From Agromyces flavus (lineage in GTDB: Bacteria > Actinomycetota > Actinomycetes > Actinomycetales > Microbacteriaceae), in assembly GCF_900104685.1 (NCBI RefSeq), contig NZ_LT629755.1, positions 1,054,001 to 1,118,000 of the forward strand: a stretch of DNA of 64,000 nt, written 5' to 3'. The notes below the pieces were generated by a model that searched no databases, was not told the origin of the DNA, and saw only the letters and a list, made by a program, of their open reading frames with translations. The position numbers and the translations under genes were made by a program. This document shows, piece after piece, positions 9,485-18,941 of this stretch; the stretch's first letter is position 1; every line of letters begins with the position of its first letter.

Positions 9485-9688
9485 GTGAAGAGCATCCTGT
9501 GGTTCGCCGTCGGCGTCGCGGCGGGGTTCGCCGTCGCGCACCAGGTCAACCGCACCGCGCAGGGCCGCGAGTTCTTCGCCGGCCTCGACGCGAAGGCGCG
9601 AGCATTCGGCCGCGCCGTCGCCGAGGGGTACCACGCACGCGAGGCCGAGCTGCGCGCCGCCGAGGCGCCCGCCGTCGAGGGCCGCTAG
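9485..9688 (+). CDS. Small single-helix membrane protein
   Basis: The 67-residue product has an N-terminal hydrophobic helix (ILWFAVGVAAGFAVAH, residues 4-19) followed by a charged, helical, Ala/Glu/Arg-rich cytoplasmic part (AFGRAVAEGYHAREAELRAA). The start is GTG, with GAGGAGTG just upstream. Small one-helix proteins occupy the same place between rpsD and alaS in many actinobacteria (the DUF6167-like type). No function is known. It probably shares a promoter with alaS, which starts 68 bases downstream. Confidence 0.75.
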   Translation: MKSILWFAVGVAAGFAVAHQVNRTAQGREFFAGLDAKARAFGRAVAEGYHAREAELRAAEAPAVEGR

Positions 9689-9756
9689 CTCCGCCTCCAC
9701 GACCTCTCTCGCTCTCGCGCGGGACGCTCCACCATTCCAGGAACCAGAACGGAACC

Positions 9757-12414
9757 ATGCAGACTGCCGAGATCCGCCAGCGCTGGCTTGACTTCTTCGC
9801 CGCACGCGGCCACACGGTCGTGCCGTCGGCCTCGCTCGTGTCCGACGACCCCTCGCTGCTGTTCACGGTCGCGGGGATGGTGCCCTTCGTGCCGTACCTG
9901 ACCGGTGTCGTGCCTGCACCGTACGACCGGGCGACCAGCGTGCAGAAGTGCATCCGCACGAACGACATCGAAGAGGTCGGCAAGACCCCTCGCCACGGCA
10001 CGTTCTTCCAGATGAACGGCAACTTCTCGTTCGGCGACTACTTCAAGGAGGGCGCGATCTCGTTCGCGTGGGACCTCCTCACCATGCCCGAGGCCGACGG
10101 CGGCTACGGCTTCGACCCGAAGGATCTCTGGGTCACGGTCTACGAGGACGACGACGAGGCGCGCGACATCTGGAGGCGGGTCGCCGGACTGCCCGACGAC
10201 CGCATCCAGGGCCTCGGCAAGGACACGAACTACTGGCACACCGGCCAGCCCGGCCCCGCCGGCCCCTGCTCGGAGATCTTCTTCGACCGCGGCCCGGAGT
10301 ACGGCATCGACGGCGGACCCGCGACCGACGACGACCGCTACGTGGAGATCTGGAACCTGGTCTTCATGCAGTACCTGATTGCCGACGTGAAGTCGAAGAC
10401 CGACTTCACGATCGTTCGCGAGCTGCCGAAGAAGAACATCGACACCGGCATGGGCCTCGAGCGCGTCGCGTTCATCAAGCAGGGCGTCGACAACATGTAC
10501 GAGATCGACCAGGTGCGGCCGGTGCTCGACCGGGCGGCCGAGCTCTCCGGGCGACGGTACGGCGCCGACCACGACGACGACGTGCGCATGCGCGTGATCG
10601 CCGACCACATCCGCTCGTCGCTCATGCTCATGAGCGATGGGGTCACTCCGTCGAACGAGGGCCGCGGGTACATCCTCCGTCGCCTGCTGCGTCGCAGCAT
10701 CCGCGCCATGCGCCTGCTCGGGGTCGAGGGGCCCACGTTCCACGACCTGTTCGCGGCATCCCGCGACGCGATGCAGGCCGCCTACCCCGAGGTCGCGACC
10801 GATTACGCGAAGATCGAGCAGCTCGCCGTGGGCGAGGAGGCGGCGTTCCTCCGCACGCTCTCCGCGGGAACGTCGATCCTCGACACGGCGGTCGCGAAGA
10901 CCAAGCAGGCGGGTTCCGACCGGCTCGCGGGCGACACCGCCTTCCTGCTCCACGACACGTACGGCTTCCCGATCGAGCTCACGCTCGAGATGGCCGAGGA
11001 GGCCGGGCTCGCGGTCGACCGACAGGCGTTCGACACCCTCATGTCCGACCAGCGCTCGCGCGCCAAGGCCGATGCGAAGTCGAAGAAGAAGGTACTGGCC
11101 GACCTGTCGGTGTACAGCGATTTCCGCGCGAAGGGCGAGACCGTCTTCACGGGCTACACCGACCTGACGACCGACTCGACCGTGCTCGGCATCCTCGTCG
11201 ACGGGCGGCCCGCGCAGCGCGCGATCGCGGGCCAGACCGCCGAGGTGATCCTCGCCGAGACCTCGTTGTATGCCGAATCCGGCGGCCAGGCGCCCGACCA
11301 GGGCCGCATCGTGGGCGACGGGTTCGAGCTCGAAGTGCTCGACGTGCAGAAGCCCGTGAAGGGGCTCATCAGCCACACGGTGACGGTGACCTCCGGCGAG
11401 GTGGGCGTCGGCGTTCCGGCGACGACCCTCGTCGACGAGGACTACCGCCGCGGGGCGACCCAGGCGCACTCCGGCACGCACCTCGTGCACGCCGCGCTGC
11501 GCGAGGTGCTCGGGCCGACCGCGCACCAGTCCGGTTCGTTCAACAAGGCGGGCTACCTGCGTCTCGACTACGGCTGGAACCAGGCCTTGTCGGCCGAGAC
11601 GCGCAGCGAGATCGAGGAGGTCGCGAACGGCGCCGTGCGCGAGAACCTCGAGGTCGTCACGCGTGAGCTCCCGATCGACGAGGCCAAGGCGCTCGGCGCC
11701 ATGGCCCTGTTCGGCGAGAAGTACGGCGATATCGTGCGAGTCGTGGACATCGGCGGCCCGTGGTCGCGTGAACTCTGCGCCGGGACCCATGTCGCGCGCA
11801 GCGCCGAGGTCGGCATGATCAACATCATCGGCGAGTCGTCGGTGGGCGCGTCGAACCGCCGTGTGGAGTCGCTCGTCGGCCAGGACGCGTTCCGGCGCTT
11901 CGCGGCCGAGCGCACGCTCGTGCAGGAGCTCACCTCGACCCTGAAGACGCGCCCCGAGTCGCTCGTCGATCGCGTCGGCGAGCTGATCACCAGCCTCAAG
12001 GCGGCCGAGAAGAAGATCCAGGCCTACGAGGCGAAGGCGCTCAGCGACCGCGTCCCCGAGCTCGCAGCCACGGCCCAGCGGGCCGGTGAGGTGCTCGCGG
12101 TGATCGAGGCGGTCGGCCGGATCGGATCCGGTGACGAGCTGCGTTCGCTGGCGACCTCCGTCCGAGCCCGGCTCGGCGACGCGGCATCCGTCGTCGCGCT
12201 CGTCGGCGAGGTCGGAGGCAAGCCGCTCGCGATCGCCGCGACGTCGCCCGCCGCTCGCGATGCGGGCGCGAACGCCGGCGCCATCGCCAAGGCGATGGCC
12301 GCGGCCCTCGGCGGTGGTGGAGGCGGCAAGCCCGACCTCGCCCAGGGCGGCGGCAACGACCTCGCCGCCATTCCCGCGGCGCTGTCGGCCGCGCGCTCGG
12401 CGATCGGCGGATGA
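9757..12414 (+). CDS. alaS: Alanine-tRNA ligase
   Basis: AlaRS charges tRNA-Ala and edits mischarged Ser/Gly. The 885-residue product has the class II catalytic core (MQTAEIRQRWLDFFAARGH, TSVQKCIRTNDIEEVGKTPRHGTFFQM given in part by TNDIEEVG and RHGTFFQMNGNFSFG), the editing domain with HSGTHLVHAAL starting near residue 571 and CAGTHV further on, and a C-terminal DHHA1 domain ending in a GGGGGGKPDLAQGGG loop that marks the family. The ATG at 9757 gives the standard N-terminus, although the ribosome site is weak (AGGAA). ruvX follows with an ATGA overlap, so the two are coupled. Confidence 0.97.
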   Translation: MQTAEIRQRWLDFFAARGHTVVPSASLVSDDPSLLFTVAGMVPFVPYLTGVVPAPYDRATSVQKCIRTNDIEEVGKTPRHGTFFQMNGNFSFGDYFKEGAISFAWDLLTMPEADGGYGFDPKDLWVTVYEDDDEARDIWRRVAGLPDDRIQGLGKDTNYWHTGQPGPAGPCSEIFFDRGPEYGIDGGPATDDDRYVEIWNLVFMQYLIADVKSKTDFTIVRELPKKNIDTGMGLERVAFIKQGVDNMYEIDQVRPVLDRAAELSGRRYGADHDDDVRMRVIADHIRSSLMLMSDGVTPSNEGRGYILRRLLRRSIRAMRLLGVEGPTFHDLFAASRDAMQAAYPEVATDYAKIEQLAVGEEAAFLRTLSAGTSILDTAVAKTKQAGSDRLAGDTAFLLHDTYGFPIELTLEMAEEAGLAVDRQAFDTLMSDQRSRAKADAKSKKKVLADLSVYSDFRAKGETVFTGYTDLTTDSTVLGILVDGRPAQRAIAGQTAEVILAETSLYAESGGQAPDQGRIVGDGFELEVLDVQKPVKGLISHTVTVTSGEVGVGVPATTLVDEDYRRGATQAHSGTHLVHAALREVLGPTAHQSGSFNKAGYLRLDYGWNQALSAETRSEIEEVANGAVRENLEVVTRELPIDEAKALGAMALFGEKYGDIVRVVDIGGPWSRELCAGTHVARSAEVGMINIIGESSVGASNRRVESLVGQDAFRRFAAERTLVQELTSTLKTRPESLVDRVGELITSLKAAEKKIQAYEAKALSDRVPELAATAQRAGEVLAVIEAVGRIGSGDELRSLATSVRARLGDAASVVALVGEVGGKPLAIAATSPAARDAGANAGAIAKAMAAALGGGGGGKPDLAQGGGNDLAAIPAALSAARSAIGG

Positions 12415-12887
12415 CCATGCGTCCCGGTGCGCGGCTCGGCATCGACGTCGGCCGGGCCCGCATCGGCGTGGCGCGCTGCGACCCCTCGGTGATCCTCGCG
12501 GTCCCGGTCGAGACGGTCGCGAGGAGCGCCGAGGGCGACGACGGCGACGTCCGACGCATCCTCGACCTGGCCGCCGAGCACGAGGCGATCGAACTCGTCG
12601 TCGGCAACCCGCTCTCGCTGTCGGGCCAGCCGACGGCGTCGACCGCCGACGCCGTCGCGTTCGCCGGACGGCTCGCGGCGACGGGGGCACACGTTCGCCT
12701 GGTCGATGAGCGCATGTCGACCGTCAGCGCACAGCAGGCGCTGCGTTCCGCGGGGAAGTCGTCGAAGAAGCAGCGTCCGATCATCGACCAAGCTGCAGCC
12801 GTTATCATTCTGCAACATGCCATCGATGCCGAGCGGGCATCGGGCACCGCCCCCGGACGAACCGTCCTCCCCGACGAAGGATCCTGA
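12411..12887 (+). CDS. ruvX: Putative pre-16S rRNA nuclease / Holliday junction resolvase-like RuvX
   Basis: RuvX (YqgF) has an RNase H-like fold and matures the 5' end of 16S rRNA in E. coli; a role in recombination has also been proposed. The 158-residue product shows GIDVGRARIGVA with the first catalytic Asp, VGNPLSLSG in the middle, VDERMSTVSAQQAL with the second acidic site, and DQAAAVIILQ at the end. The ATG overlaps the alaS stop; a second ATG two codons later is possible. mltG starts six bases after the stop. Confidence 0.92.
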   Translation: MTMRPGARLGIDVGRARIGVARCDPSVILAVPVETVARSAEGDDGDVRRILDLAAEHEAIELVVGNPLSLSGQPTASTADAVAFAGRLAATGAHVRLVDERMSTVSAQQALRSAGKSSKKQRPIIDQAAAVIILQHAIDAERASGTAPGRTVLPDEGS

Positions 12888-12893
12888 AATCCC

Positions 12894-14651
12894 GTGACCC
12901 AGCTCCCCCCAGAGCGTCGCCGCGGCTCCGACCGGCCGACTCCTCCGGATGGCGCGCGCGAGGCGCGGGCGCCGCGCAGCCGACGCGAACTCCGTGAGAT
13001 CGAGCAGCGCGAGGCCGAGGCGGAGCGCCGTCGGAATGCAGAGCTGGAAGAGCGCCGCGCCGAGCAGGAATGGCGCGCCGAGCAGGAGCGCGTGGCGAAG
13101 GAGCAGTGGCGGGCCGAGCAGGAGCGACTGGCCGAGCAGGAGTGGCGGGCCGAGCAGGAGCGACTGGCCGAGCAGGAGTGGCGGGCCGAGCAGGAGCGAC
13201 TGGCCGAGCAGGAGTGGCGGGCCGAGCAGGAGCGACTGGCCGAGCAGGAGTGGCGCGCCGAGCAGGAGCGCCTCGCGTACGAGGCGCAGCTCGCGGCCGC
13301 CGCGCCGACGCGTGCCCCGCGCGAGGCGACGGCCGTCGACCACGGGTTCGACTCCGACGACGCGTACGGCCGCGACGACGCGCTCGCGGCGGGAGCGACC
13401 GCCGACGGCGAGGAGCGCGTCCGTACCGCGACGCCGCGCCGCAGTCCCGTGGTGCACGACGCGCAGGATGACGGAGCCGACCTCTTCGCACCCTGGGACG
13501 ACGATCCCGCCCCGCGGCCCTCCCGCTCGGATCGCCGCGCGGCGGCAATCGACCCCCACGGCGAGAGCGATCAGGGCGGCCCGGGTCGCAAGCGCGGACG
13601 CGGCGCGATCGGCTGCCTGGTGGCGCTCCTCGTGCTCGTCGGCATCGGGGCGGGCGCCTGGTTCTTCGTGCTGCAGGAGCCGGTCACGGCGTTCTTCCAG
13701 CGATTCGAGCCGCCCGCCGACTACACCGGTTCGGGCGAGGGCGAACTCGTCTTCATGATCAACGAGGGCGACGGCGGCGAGACGATCGCGGCGAACCTCG
13801 AGGAGGAGGGCGTCGTGGCCTCCGCCGAGGCGTTCATCGACGAGGTGACGAGTCGGTCGCCGCATCCCACGTTCTACCCGGGCGCGTACCAGCTCGCGAG
13901 CGAGATGAGCGCGAAGGCCGCCCTCGATGCGCTGCTCGACCCCGAGAACAAGCTCGAGAACACCTTCGTGATCCAGGAAGGGCTCTGGGCGCGCGACGCG
14001 CTCGCGGCGGCCTCGTCCGCCACGGGCATCCCGCTCGAGGAGCTCCAGGCGGCGGCGGCCGATCCGCAGGCGCTCGGGCTGCCCGCCGAGGCGACCTCCG
14101 TCGAGGGGTTCCTGTTCCCGGCGACCTACACGTTCCCGCCCGACGTCACGGCGCAGGAGGTCGTGCAGACCCTCGTCGACCGGTCGTTCGAGGCGCTCGA
14201 CGCGGCCGGCGTGCCCGTCGAGCAGCGCTGGGAGACGGTCGTCATCGCGTCGCTCATCGAGCGCGAGGCGGGCTCGGCGGATGACTCGTACAAGGTCTCG
14301 CGCGTCATCCGCAACCGCCTCGACCCGAACCAGTTCCCGAGCGGACTGCTGCAGTTCGACTCGACGGTGCACTACGGCATCGGCGACGACTCGACCGTCG
14401 AGACGTCGGACGCCGAGCGCGCCGATGCGAGCAACACGTACAACACCTACGTGCACCCGGGCCTGCCGCCGGGTCCGATCGGCAACCCGGGCGACGTCGC
14501 GATCGACGCGGCGCTCAACCCGGCCGACGGGCCGTGGCTGTACTTCGTGACGGTGAACCTCGAGACGGGTGAGACGGTGTTCTCGGCCACGCTCGAGGAG
14601 CACGAGGCCGCGGTCCAGCAGTTCCTGCAGTACCTGGAGGAGAACGGGTAG
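12894..14651 (+). CDS. mltG: Endolytic murein transglycosylase MltG with a repeat-rich cytoplasmic arm
   Basis: MltG cuts nascent glycan strands in the periplasm and sets their length. The 585-residue product has an unusually long cytoplasmic N-terminus of about 238 residues, one membrane helix at about 239-260 (GCLVALLVLVGIGAGAWFF), a LysM-like part, and the YceG catalytic domain with the expected Glu near residue 456 in ASLIEREAG, plus SGLLQFDSTVHYG and YNTYVHPGLPPGPI. The cytoplasmic arm contains about 5.6 copies of a 12-residue unit, EWRAEQERLAEQ, that should form a single charged helix. GTG is the start. The stop touches the aroE ATG, so the genes are coupled. Confidence 0.93.
   Translation: MTQLPPERRRGSDRPTPPDGAREARAPRSRRELREIEQREAEAERRRNAELEERRAEQEWRAEQERVAKEQWRAEQERLAEQEWRAEQERLAEQEWRAEQERLAEQEWRAEQERLAEQEWRAEQERLAYEAQLAAAAPTRAPREATAVDHGFDSDDAYGRDDALAAGATADGEERVRTATPRRSPVVHDAQDDGADLFAPWDDDPAPRPSRSDRRAAAIDPHGESDQGGPGRKRGRGAIGCLVALLVLVGIGAGAWFFVLQEPVTAFFQRFEPPADYTGSGEGELVFMINEGDGGETIAANLEEEGVVASAEAFIDEVTSRSPHPTFYPGAYQLASEMSAKAALDALLDPENKLENTFVIQEGLWARDALAAASSATGIPLEELQAAAADPQALGLPAEATSVEGFLFPATYTFPPDVTAQEVVQTLVDRSFEALDAAGVPVEQRWETVVIASLIEREAGSADDSYKVSRVIRNRLDPNQFPSGLLQFDSTVHYGIGDDSTVETSDAERADASNTYNTYVHPGLPPGPIGNPGDVAIDAALNPADGPWLYFVTVNLETGETVFSATLEEHEAAVQQFLQYLEENG
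13071..13274 (+). repeat. 36-base tandem repeat inside mltG
   Basis: Four perfect 36-base copies start at 13107, 13143, 13179 and 13215. A diverged copy precedes them at 13071 and a partial one follows at 13251. The period is exactly 12 codons, so gain or loss of copies keeps the reading frame. Each unit encodes a WRAEQERLAEQE-type helical segment. Confidence 0.95.
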
Positions 14652-15527
14652 ATGGCCGAGCCGACGGATGCCACGGGCGCGCCCCTCCCTCGCGGCGCCC
14701 GTCGTCCGCGTCGACTCGCGGTGTTGGGCTCGCCGATCGCGCACTCCAAGAGCCCCGCGCTGCATCGGGCGGCCTACGACCGCCTCGGGCTCACCGACTG
14801 GGCGTACGAGCGCGCCGAGGTCGGCGAGGGCGAGCTTGCCGCGTACCTGGATCGGCTCGGGCCCGAATGGCGGGGGCTCTCGCTCACGATGCCCCTCAAG
14901 CCCGAGGCGCTCGAGATCGCCGACGACGTGGAGCGGCTCGCCGAGCGCGCGGGTGCCGTCAACACGCTGCTGCTCGCCGACGACGGCAGCCGGCTCGGCT
15001 TCAACACCGACATCGGCGGGATCGTCCGCGCGCTCGCGGACGCCGGCATCAACGAGATCCGGCACGGCGTGCTGGTCGGGGGAGGCGCCACGGCCGCGTC
15101 GGCGCTGATCGCGATGGCCGAACTGGGGGCGCTGAGCGTCGAGGTCTGCGTGCGCGACGCCGGCCGCGCGGCATCCGTCGTCGAATTGGGCCACGCCATG
15201 GGCCTCGTGATCGAGACCCGCCCGATCGCCCGGCTCGCAGAGCACGCGCCCGCCGACCTCGTCATCAGCACGGTGCCGGGCGGCACCGACCTCGGAATGG
15301 TGCCCTCGGACCCGATCGCGGCGGCCACGCTGCTCGACGTCGCGTACGCGCCGTGGCCGACGCTCCTGGCATCGTCGTGGCTCGAGCGCGGCGGTCGCGT
15401 CGTGCACGGGCTCGAGATGCTGCTGCACCAGGCGCTGTTGCAGGTGCGCATCTTCGTGGGCGGAGATCCGCTCGCGCCGCTGCCCGACGAGGAGGGCGTG
15501 CTCGACGTCATGCGTCGGGCCCTCTGA
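14652..15527 (+). CDS. aroE: Shikimate dehydrogenase family protein
   Basis: AroE reduces 3-dehydroshikimate to shikimate with NADPH in the chorismate pathway. The 291-residue product has the shikimate-binding SKSPALH motif near residue 32, LTMPLKPEALE with the catalytic Lys in place of the usual VTxPxK, FNTDIGG with the catalytic Asp, a nucleotide-binding loop VGGGATAASA, and STVPGGTD towards the C-terminus. Its place just before aroC, aroK and aroB supports the assignment. The ATG directly abuts the mltG stop. The nucleotide loop is GGGATA rather than the standard GAGGAA, so substrate or cofactor preference is slightly uncertain. Confidence 0.88.
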   Translation: MAEPTDATGAPLPRGARRPRRLAVLGSPIAHSKSPALHRAAYDRLGLTDWAYERAEVGEGELAAYLDRLGPEWRGLSLTMPLKPEALEIADDVERLAERAGAVNTLLLADDGSRLGFNTDIGGIVRALADAGINEIRHGVLVGGGATAASALIAMAELGALSVEVCVRDAGRAASVVELGHAMGLVIETRPIARLAEHAPADLVISTVPGGTDLGMVPSDPIAAATLLDVAYAPWPTLLASSWLERGGRVVHGLEMLLHQALLQVRIFVGGDPLAPLPDEEGVLDVMRRAL

Positions 15528-15551
15528 CGGCGCTGTGGGAGGATGGTGGGC

Positions 15552-16766
15552 ATGCTCCGTTGGCTCACCGCCGGTGAATCGCACGGCCCCGAGCTGGTCG
15601 CGATCCTCGAGGGACTTCCCGCCGGCATCCCCGTCACGCTCGACGACATCCGCGCCGATCTCGCCCGCCGCAAGCTCGGCTACGGGCGCGGCGCGCGCAT
15701 GAAGTTCGAGCAGGACGAGCTGGCGATCTCCGGCGGTGTCCGGCACGGCCTGACGCTCGGCAGCCCCGTCGCCCTGCGGATCGGGAACACCGAATGGCCC
15801 AAGTGGGAGCAGGTCATGAGCCCCGAGCCCGTCGACCCCGAGACGCTGGGGCGGGGTCGCGGTGCGCCGCTGACGCGCCCGCGTCCCGGTCACGCCGACC
15901 TCGTGGGCATGCAGAAGTACGGCTTCGACGAGGCGCGTCCGGTGCTCGAGCGTGCGAGCGCCCGCGAGACCGCGGCGCGCGTGGCGCTCGGCGCGGTGGC
16001 CCGTGCGTTCCTCGGCGAGCTCGGCATCCGGCTCGTGTCGCACACCGTCGCCATCGGGCCGGTCCGCGTTCCCGAGGGCAGCGCGCTGCCCATGCCGTCC
16101 GACGTCGACGCGCTCGACGCCGACCCCCTGCGCTGCTTCGACGCCGAGACCAGCGCGCGGATGGTCGCAGAGGTCGACGACGCGCACAAGGAGGGTGACA
16201 CGCTCGGCGGCGTCGTCGAGGTGCTCGCCTACGGGCTTCCGCCGGGGCTCGGATCGCACGTGCACTGGGACCGCCGGCTCGACGCGCAGCTCGCGGCCGC
16301 GCTCATGGGCATCCAGGCGATCAAGGGCGTCGAGGTCGGCGACGGCTTCCTCACGACCACGCGGCGCGGGTCGGCCGCGCACGACGAGCTGCACCTCGCC
16401 GACGGCCGGATCGTGCGCGCGAGCGATCGCGCCGGCGGCACCGAGGGCGGCATGTCGACCGGCACGGTGCTGCGCGTGCGCGCGGGCATGAAGCCCATCG
16501 CGACCGTGCCGCGCGCGCTTCCCACCGTCGATGTCGCCACGGGAGAGCCCGCGCCGGCGCACCACCAGCGCTCCGACGTCTGCGCCGTGCCTGCGGCGGG
16601 CGTGGTGGCCGAGGCCATGGTCGCGCTCACGCTCGCGAACGCGCTGCTCGAGAAGTTCGGCGGCGACTCGGTCGTCGAGACGCGCCGGAACCTCGAGGCG
16701 TATCTCGCCGCGATCCCCGATGCGCTCGCGAGCGAGGTCGCGACCCCCGACGCGGTCCGTGCCTGA
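15552..16766 (+). CDS. aroC: Chorismate synthase
   Basis: AroC makes chorismate from EPSP using reduced FMN. The 404-residue product starts with the family-standard [16 protein letters not shown] and carries [62 protein letters not shown] and [10 protein letters not shown]. The ATG at 15552 is preferred over one at 15543 because GGGAGG lies nine bases upstream and the family begins [10 protein letters not shown]. aroK follows with overlapping codons. EPSP synthase (aroA) is not in this window. Confidence 0.96.
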   Translation: MLRWLTAGESHGPELVAILEGLPAGIPVTLDDIRADLARRKLGYGRGARMKFEQDELAISGGVRHGLTLGSPVALRIGNTEWPKWEQVMSPEPVDPETLGRGRGAPLTRPRPGHADLVGMQKYGFDEARPVLERASARETAARVALGAVARAFLGELGIRLVSHTVAIGPVRVPEGSALPMPSDVDALDADPLRCFDAETSARMVAEVDDAHKEGDTLGGVVEVLAYGLPPGLGSHVHWDRRLDAQLAAALMGIQAIKGVEVGDGFLTTTRRGSAAHDELHLADGRIVRASDRAGGTEGGMSTGTVLRVRAGMKPIATVPRALPTVDVATGEPAPAHHQRSDVCAVPAAGVVAEAMVALTLANALLEKFGGDSVVETRRNLEAYLAAIPDALASEVATPDAVRA

Positions 16767-17304
16767 CGTGCCGGGCGGGCCGGCGGCGAGCGCGCCGCGG
16801 CCCGTGCCGCTGCCGATCGTGCTCGTCGGGCCGATGGGCGCGGGCAAGTCGCGGGTCGGCTCGCGGCTCGCGACCTCCGTCGGCGCGCCCTTCGTCGACA
16901 CCGACCAGCGCATCGTCGAGCGTCACGGTCCGATCGAGGAGATCTTCGCCCGTGAGGGCGAGTCGTTCTTCCGCGCTGTCGAGCGCGAGGTGGTCGCCGA
17001 AGCGCTGCGCGAGGAGGCGGTCGTCTCGCTCGGCGGCGGAGCGGTGCTCGACCCCGCGACGCGCCGCGACCTCGCCGGCCTCGCCGTCGTCTGGCTGCAG
17101 GTGTCGGCCGATGCGGTCGCACCGCGGCTGAGCGGCGGCACCCGGCCGCTCATCGCGGACGGCGGCCTCGAGCGCTGGATCCGCATCCGCGACGAGCGTC
17201 GGCCGCTGTACGCCGAGGTCGCCGGCCTCACCATCGACACCTCGCGCCGCTCGGTCGCGAGGATCGTCGCCGAGATCACCGAGTGGGCCGGAGCACGAGC
17301 ATGA
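16759..17304 (+). CDS. aroK: Shikimate kinase
   Basis: AroK phosphorylates shikimate with ATP. The roughly 181-residue product has the P-loop GPMGAGKS near residues 24-31, [13 protein letters not shown] with the Asp that binds shikimate, [13 protein letters not shown], the [11 protein letters not shown] loop, and [15 protein letters not shown] near the end. The start is not certain: the GTG at 16759 overlaps the end of aroC, and another GTG at 16768 would remove three residues. The stop overlaps the aroB ATG (ATGA). Confidence 0.9.
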   Translation: MPDVPGGPAASAPRPVPLPIVLVGPMGAGKSRVGSRLATSVGAPFVDTDQRIVERHGPIEEIFAREGESFFRAVEREVVAEALREEAVVSLGGGAVLDPATRRDLAGLAVVWLQVSADAVAPRLSGGTRPLIADGGLERWIRIRDERRPLYAEVAGLTIDTSRRSVARIVAEITEWAGARA

Positions 17305-18383
17305 CCGAGGACGCCACCACCACCATCCGAGTCGGAGGCGAGACGGGCTACGACGTCAACGTCGGCCGCGGCGTGATCGCCGGCCTCGCCGACGCGATCG
17401 GGGGCGGTGCCGCCAAGGTGCTCATCGTGCATCCGCCGACTCTGGGAGCGCGGGCTGCCGCGCTGCGCGAGTCGCTCCTCGATCGGTACGACGTGCTTCT
17501 GGCCGAGGTTCCCGATGCCGAGCAGGCAAAGCGCGTCGAGGTCGCCGCGTTCTGCTGGCAGATCCTCGGGCAGGCCGACTTCACGCGCACCGATGTCATC
17601 GTCGGGGTCGGCGGGGGAGCGATCACCGATCTCGCGGGCTTCGTCGCCGCGACGTGGCTGCGTGGCGTCCGCATCGTGCAGATGCCCACGTCGGTCCTCG
17701 GCATGGTCGACGCGGCGGTCGGCGGCAAGACGGGCATCAACACCAACGAGGGCAAGAACCTGGTCGGCGTGTTCCACGCGCCCACGGCAGTGCTCTGCGA
17801 CCTCGAGCTGCTCGACACCCTGCCGCGCAACGAGATCCTGGCGGGCTTCGCCGAGATCGTGAAGGCCGGGTTCATCCGGTACCCCGAGATCCTCGACATC
17901 ATCGAGGCCGACCCCGATGTCGCGACCGACCCGTCGACGCCCCAGTTCCGCCGCGTGGTCGAACTCGCGATCCGCATGAAGGCCGAGGTCGTGAGCGAGG
18001 ACTTCCGCGAGGCCGGCGTCCGCGAGATCCTCAACTACGGCCACACGCTCGGCCACGCCGTCGAGCACGCGGAACGCTACCAGTGGCGGCACGGCGCCGC
18101 GATCGCCGTCGGCATGGCCTTCGCGGCCGAGCTCGGCCGGCTCTCCGGCCGCCTCTCCGACGAGGTCGCCGACCGGCACAAGCGCGTGCTCGACCTGCTG
18201 AGCCTGCCGACGAGCTACCCGGCCGGGCGGTGGAACACGCTGCTCGCGACGATGCAGCGTGACAAGAAGGCGCGCGCCGGACAGCTCCGGTTCATCGTCC
18301 TCGACGACCTCGCCAAGCCCACGGTGATGCTCGCGCCCGACCAGTCCCTGCTCTTCGCGGCCTACCAGGAGATCGCCTCCTGA
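17301..18383 (+). CDS. aroB: 3-Dehydroquinate synthase
   Basis: AroB converts DAHP to 3-dehydroquinate with NAD and a metal ion. The 360-residue product shows the conserved VGGGAITDLAGFVAATWLRG, the PTSVLGMVDAAVGGKTGIN stretch (PTSVLGMVDAAVGGKTG), KNLVGVFHAPTAV, AGFAEIVKAGFI, and the metal ligands in NYGHTLGHAVEH. Length is normal for the family. The ATG at 17301 overlaps the aroK stop and is preferred to a GTG six codons earlier. It ends a tightly coupled aroE-aroC-aroK-aroB set; aroQ has its own promoter. Confidence 0.96.
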   Translation: MTEDATTTIRVGGETGYDVNVGRGVIAGLADAIGGGAAKVLIVHPPTLGARAAALRESLLDRYDVLLAEVPDAEQAKRVEVAAFCWQILGQADFTRTDVIVGVGGGAITDLAGFVAATWLRGVRIVQMPTSVLGMVDAAVGGKTGINTNEGKNLVGVFHAPTAVLCDLELLDTLPRNEILAGFAEIVKAGFIRYPEILDIIEADPDVATDPSTPQFRRVVELAIRMKAEVVSEDFREAGVREILNYGHTLGHAVEHAERYQWRHGAAIAVGMAFAAELGRLSGRLSDEVADRHKRVLDLLSLPTSYPAGRWNTLLATMQRDKKARAGQLRFIVLDDLAKPTVMLAPDQSLLFAAYQEIAS

Positions 18384-18414
18384 CCTGCCGGCGGGCGAGC
18401 GGATGCCGCGCGGA

Positions 18415-18420
18415 TAGGCT
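18415..18420 (+). promoter_or_regulatory. -10 box of leaderless aroQ
   Basis: TAGGCT ends six bases before the aroQ ATG, and no ribosome site is present. A GGATGCCGCG motif sits at 18401-18410, in the -35 region. Confidence 0.55.
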
Positions 18421-18426
18421 TCGAGC

Positions 18427-18864
18427 ATGACCACGATCCTCGTCCTGAACGGGCCGAACCTCGGCCGGCTGGGCTCCCGCGAGCCCGAGGTGTACGGCTC
18501 GCAGACGCTCGCCGACATCGGCGCCGACCTCGCGTCCTCCGTGCCCGACGGCGTCGAGATCGACCTGCGGCAGACCGACGACGAGGGCGAGCTGGTCGGA
18601 TGGCTCCACGAGGCCGTCGACCGCGGCACGCCCGTGGTGCTGAACCCGGCGGCGTTCACCCACTACAGCTATGCGCTGCGGGATGCCGCGGCGCAGCTGA
18701 AGACGGCCGGCGTCCCGCTCGTCGAGGTGCATCTCTCCAATCCGCACGCGCGTGAGGCGTTCCGGCACACGAGCGTCATCTCGGGGGTGGCGACGGGCGT
18801 GATCGCGGGGTTCGGAGCCGACTCGTACCGGCTCGCGATCGACTGGCTGCTGCGCCATCCGTAG
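18427..18864 (+). CDS. aroQ: 3-Dehydroquinate dehydratase, type II
   Basis: AroQ dehydrates 3-dehydroquinate to 3-dehydroshikimate by an anti-elimination. The 145-residue product is a standard type II enzyme: [18 protein letters not shown] with catalytic Tyr23, [33 protein letters not shown], and [17 protein letters not shown] with the general acid near His107. The ATG at 18427 follows a -10 box by six bases, so the mRNA is probably leaderless. The TAG stop is the first half of a TAGTCT hexamer that may act in the efp promoter. Confidence 0.95.
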   Translation: MTTILVLNGPNLGRLGSREPEVYGSQTLADIGADLASSVPDGVEIDLRQTDDEGELVGWLHEAVDRGTPVVLNPAAFTHYSYALRDAAAQLKTAGVPLVEVHLSNPHAREAFRHTSVISGVATGVIAGFGADSYRLAIDWLLRHP

Positions 18865-18877
18865 TCTCGACTAGAAT
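18862..18877 (+). promoter_or_regulatory. efp promoter: two candidate -10 boxes
   Basis: TAGTCT at 18862-18867 includes the aroQ stop codon, and TAGAAT at 18872-18877 follows. The second would start transcription near 18885, giving efp a leader of about 57 bases. Confidence 0.5.
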
Positions 18878-18886
18878 CGATCGGTC

Positions 18887-18904
18887 GCACGCGCACCCGC
18901 GTGC
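18887..18904 (+). promoter_or_regulatory. Hairpin at the 5' end of the efp leader
   Basis: GCACGCG pairs with CGCGTGC across the loop CACC, giving seven perfect pairs. It lies 22 bases after the aroQ stop and at the predicted 5' end of the efp mRNA, so it may end aroQ transcription, protect the efp message, or both. Confidence 0.4.
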
Positions 18905-18941
18905 CCATCGACTTCCCCTTCCTCCACCGAACGGACCACCC

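Noticed and set aside
13071..13274. The tandem repeat as a CRISPR array
   Set aside because: The units are contiguous with no spacers, lie in frame within mltG and encode a regular helix.
12024..16913. A very long open frame on the minus strand across alaS, ruvX, mltG, aroE, aroC and aroK
   Set aside because: It is antisense to recognised genes, its translation is low-complexity Arg/Gly/Ala/His-rich, and long open shadow frames are expected at this GC content.
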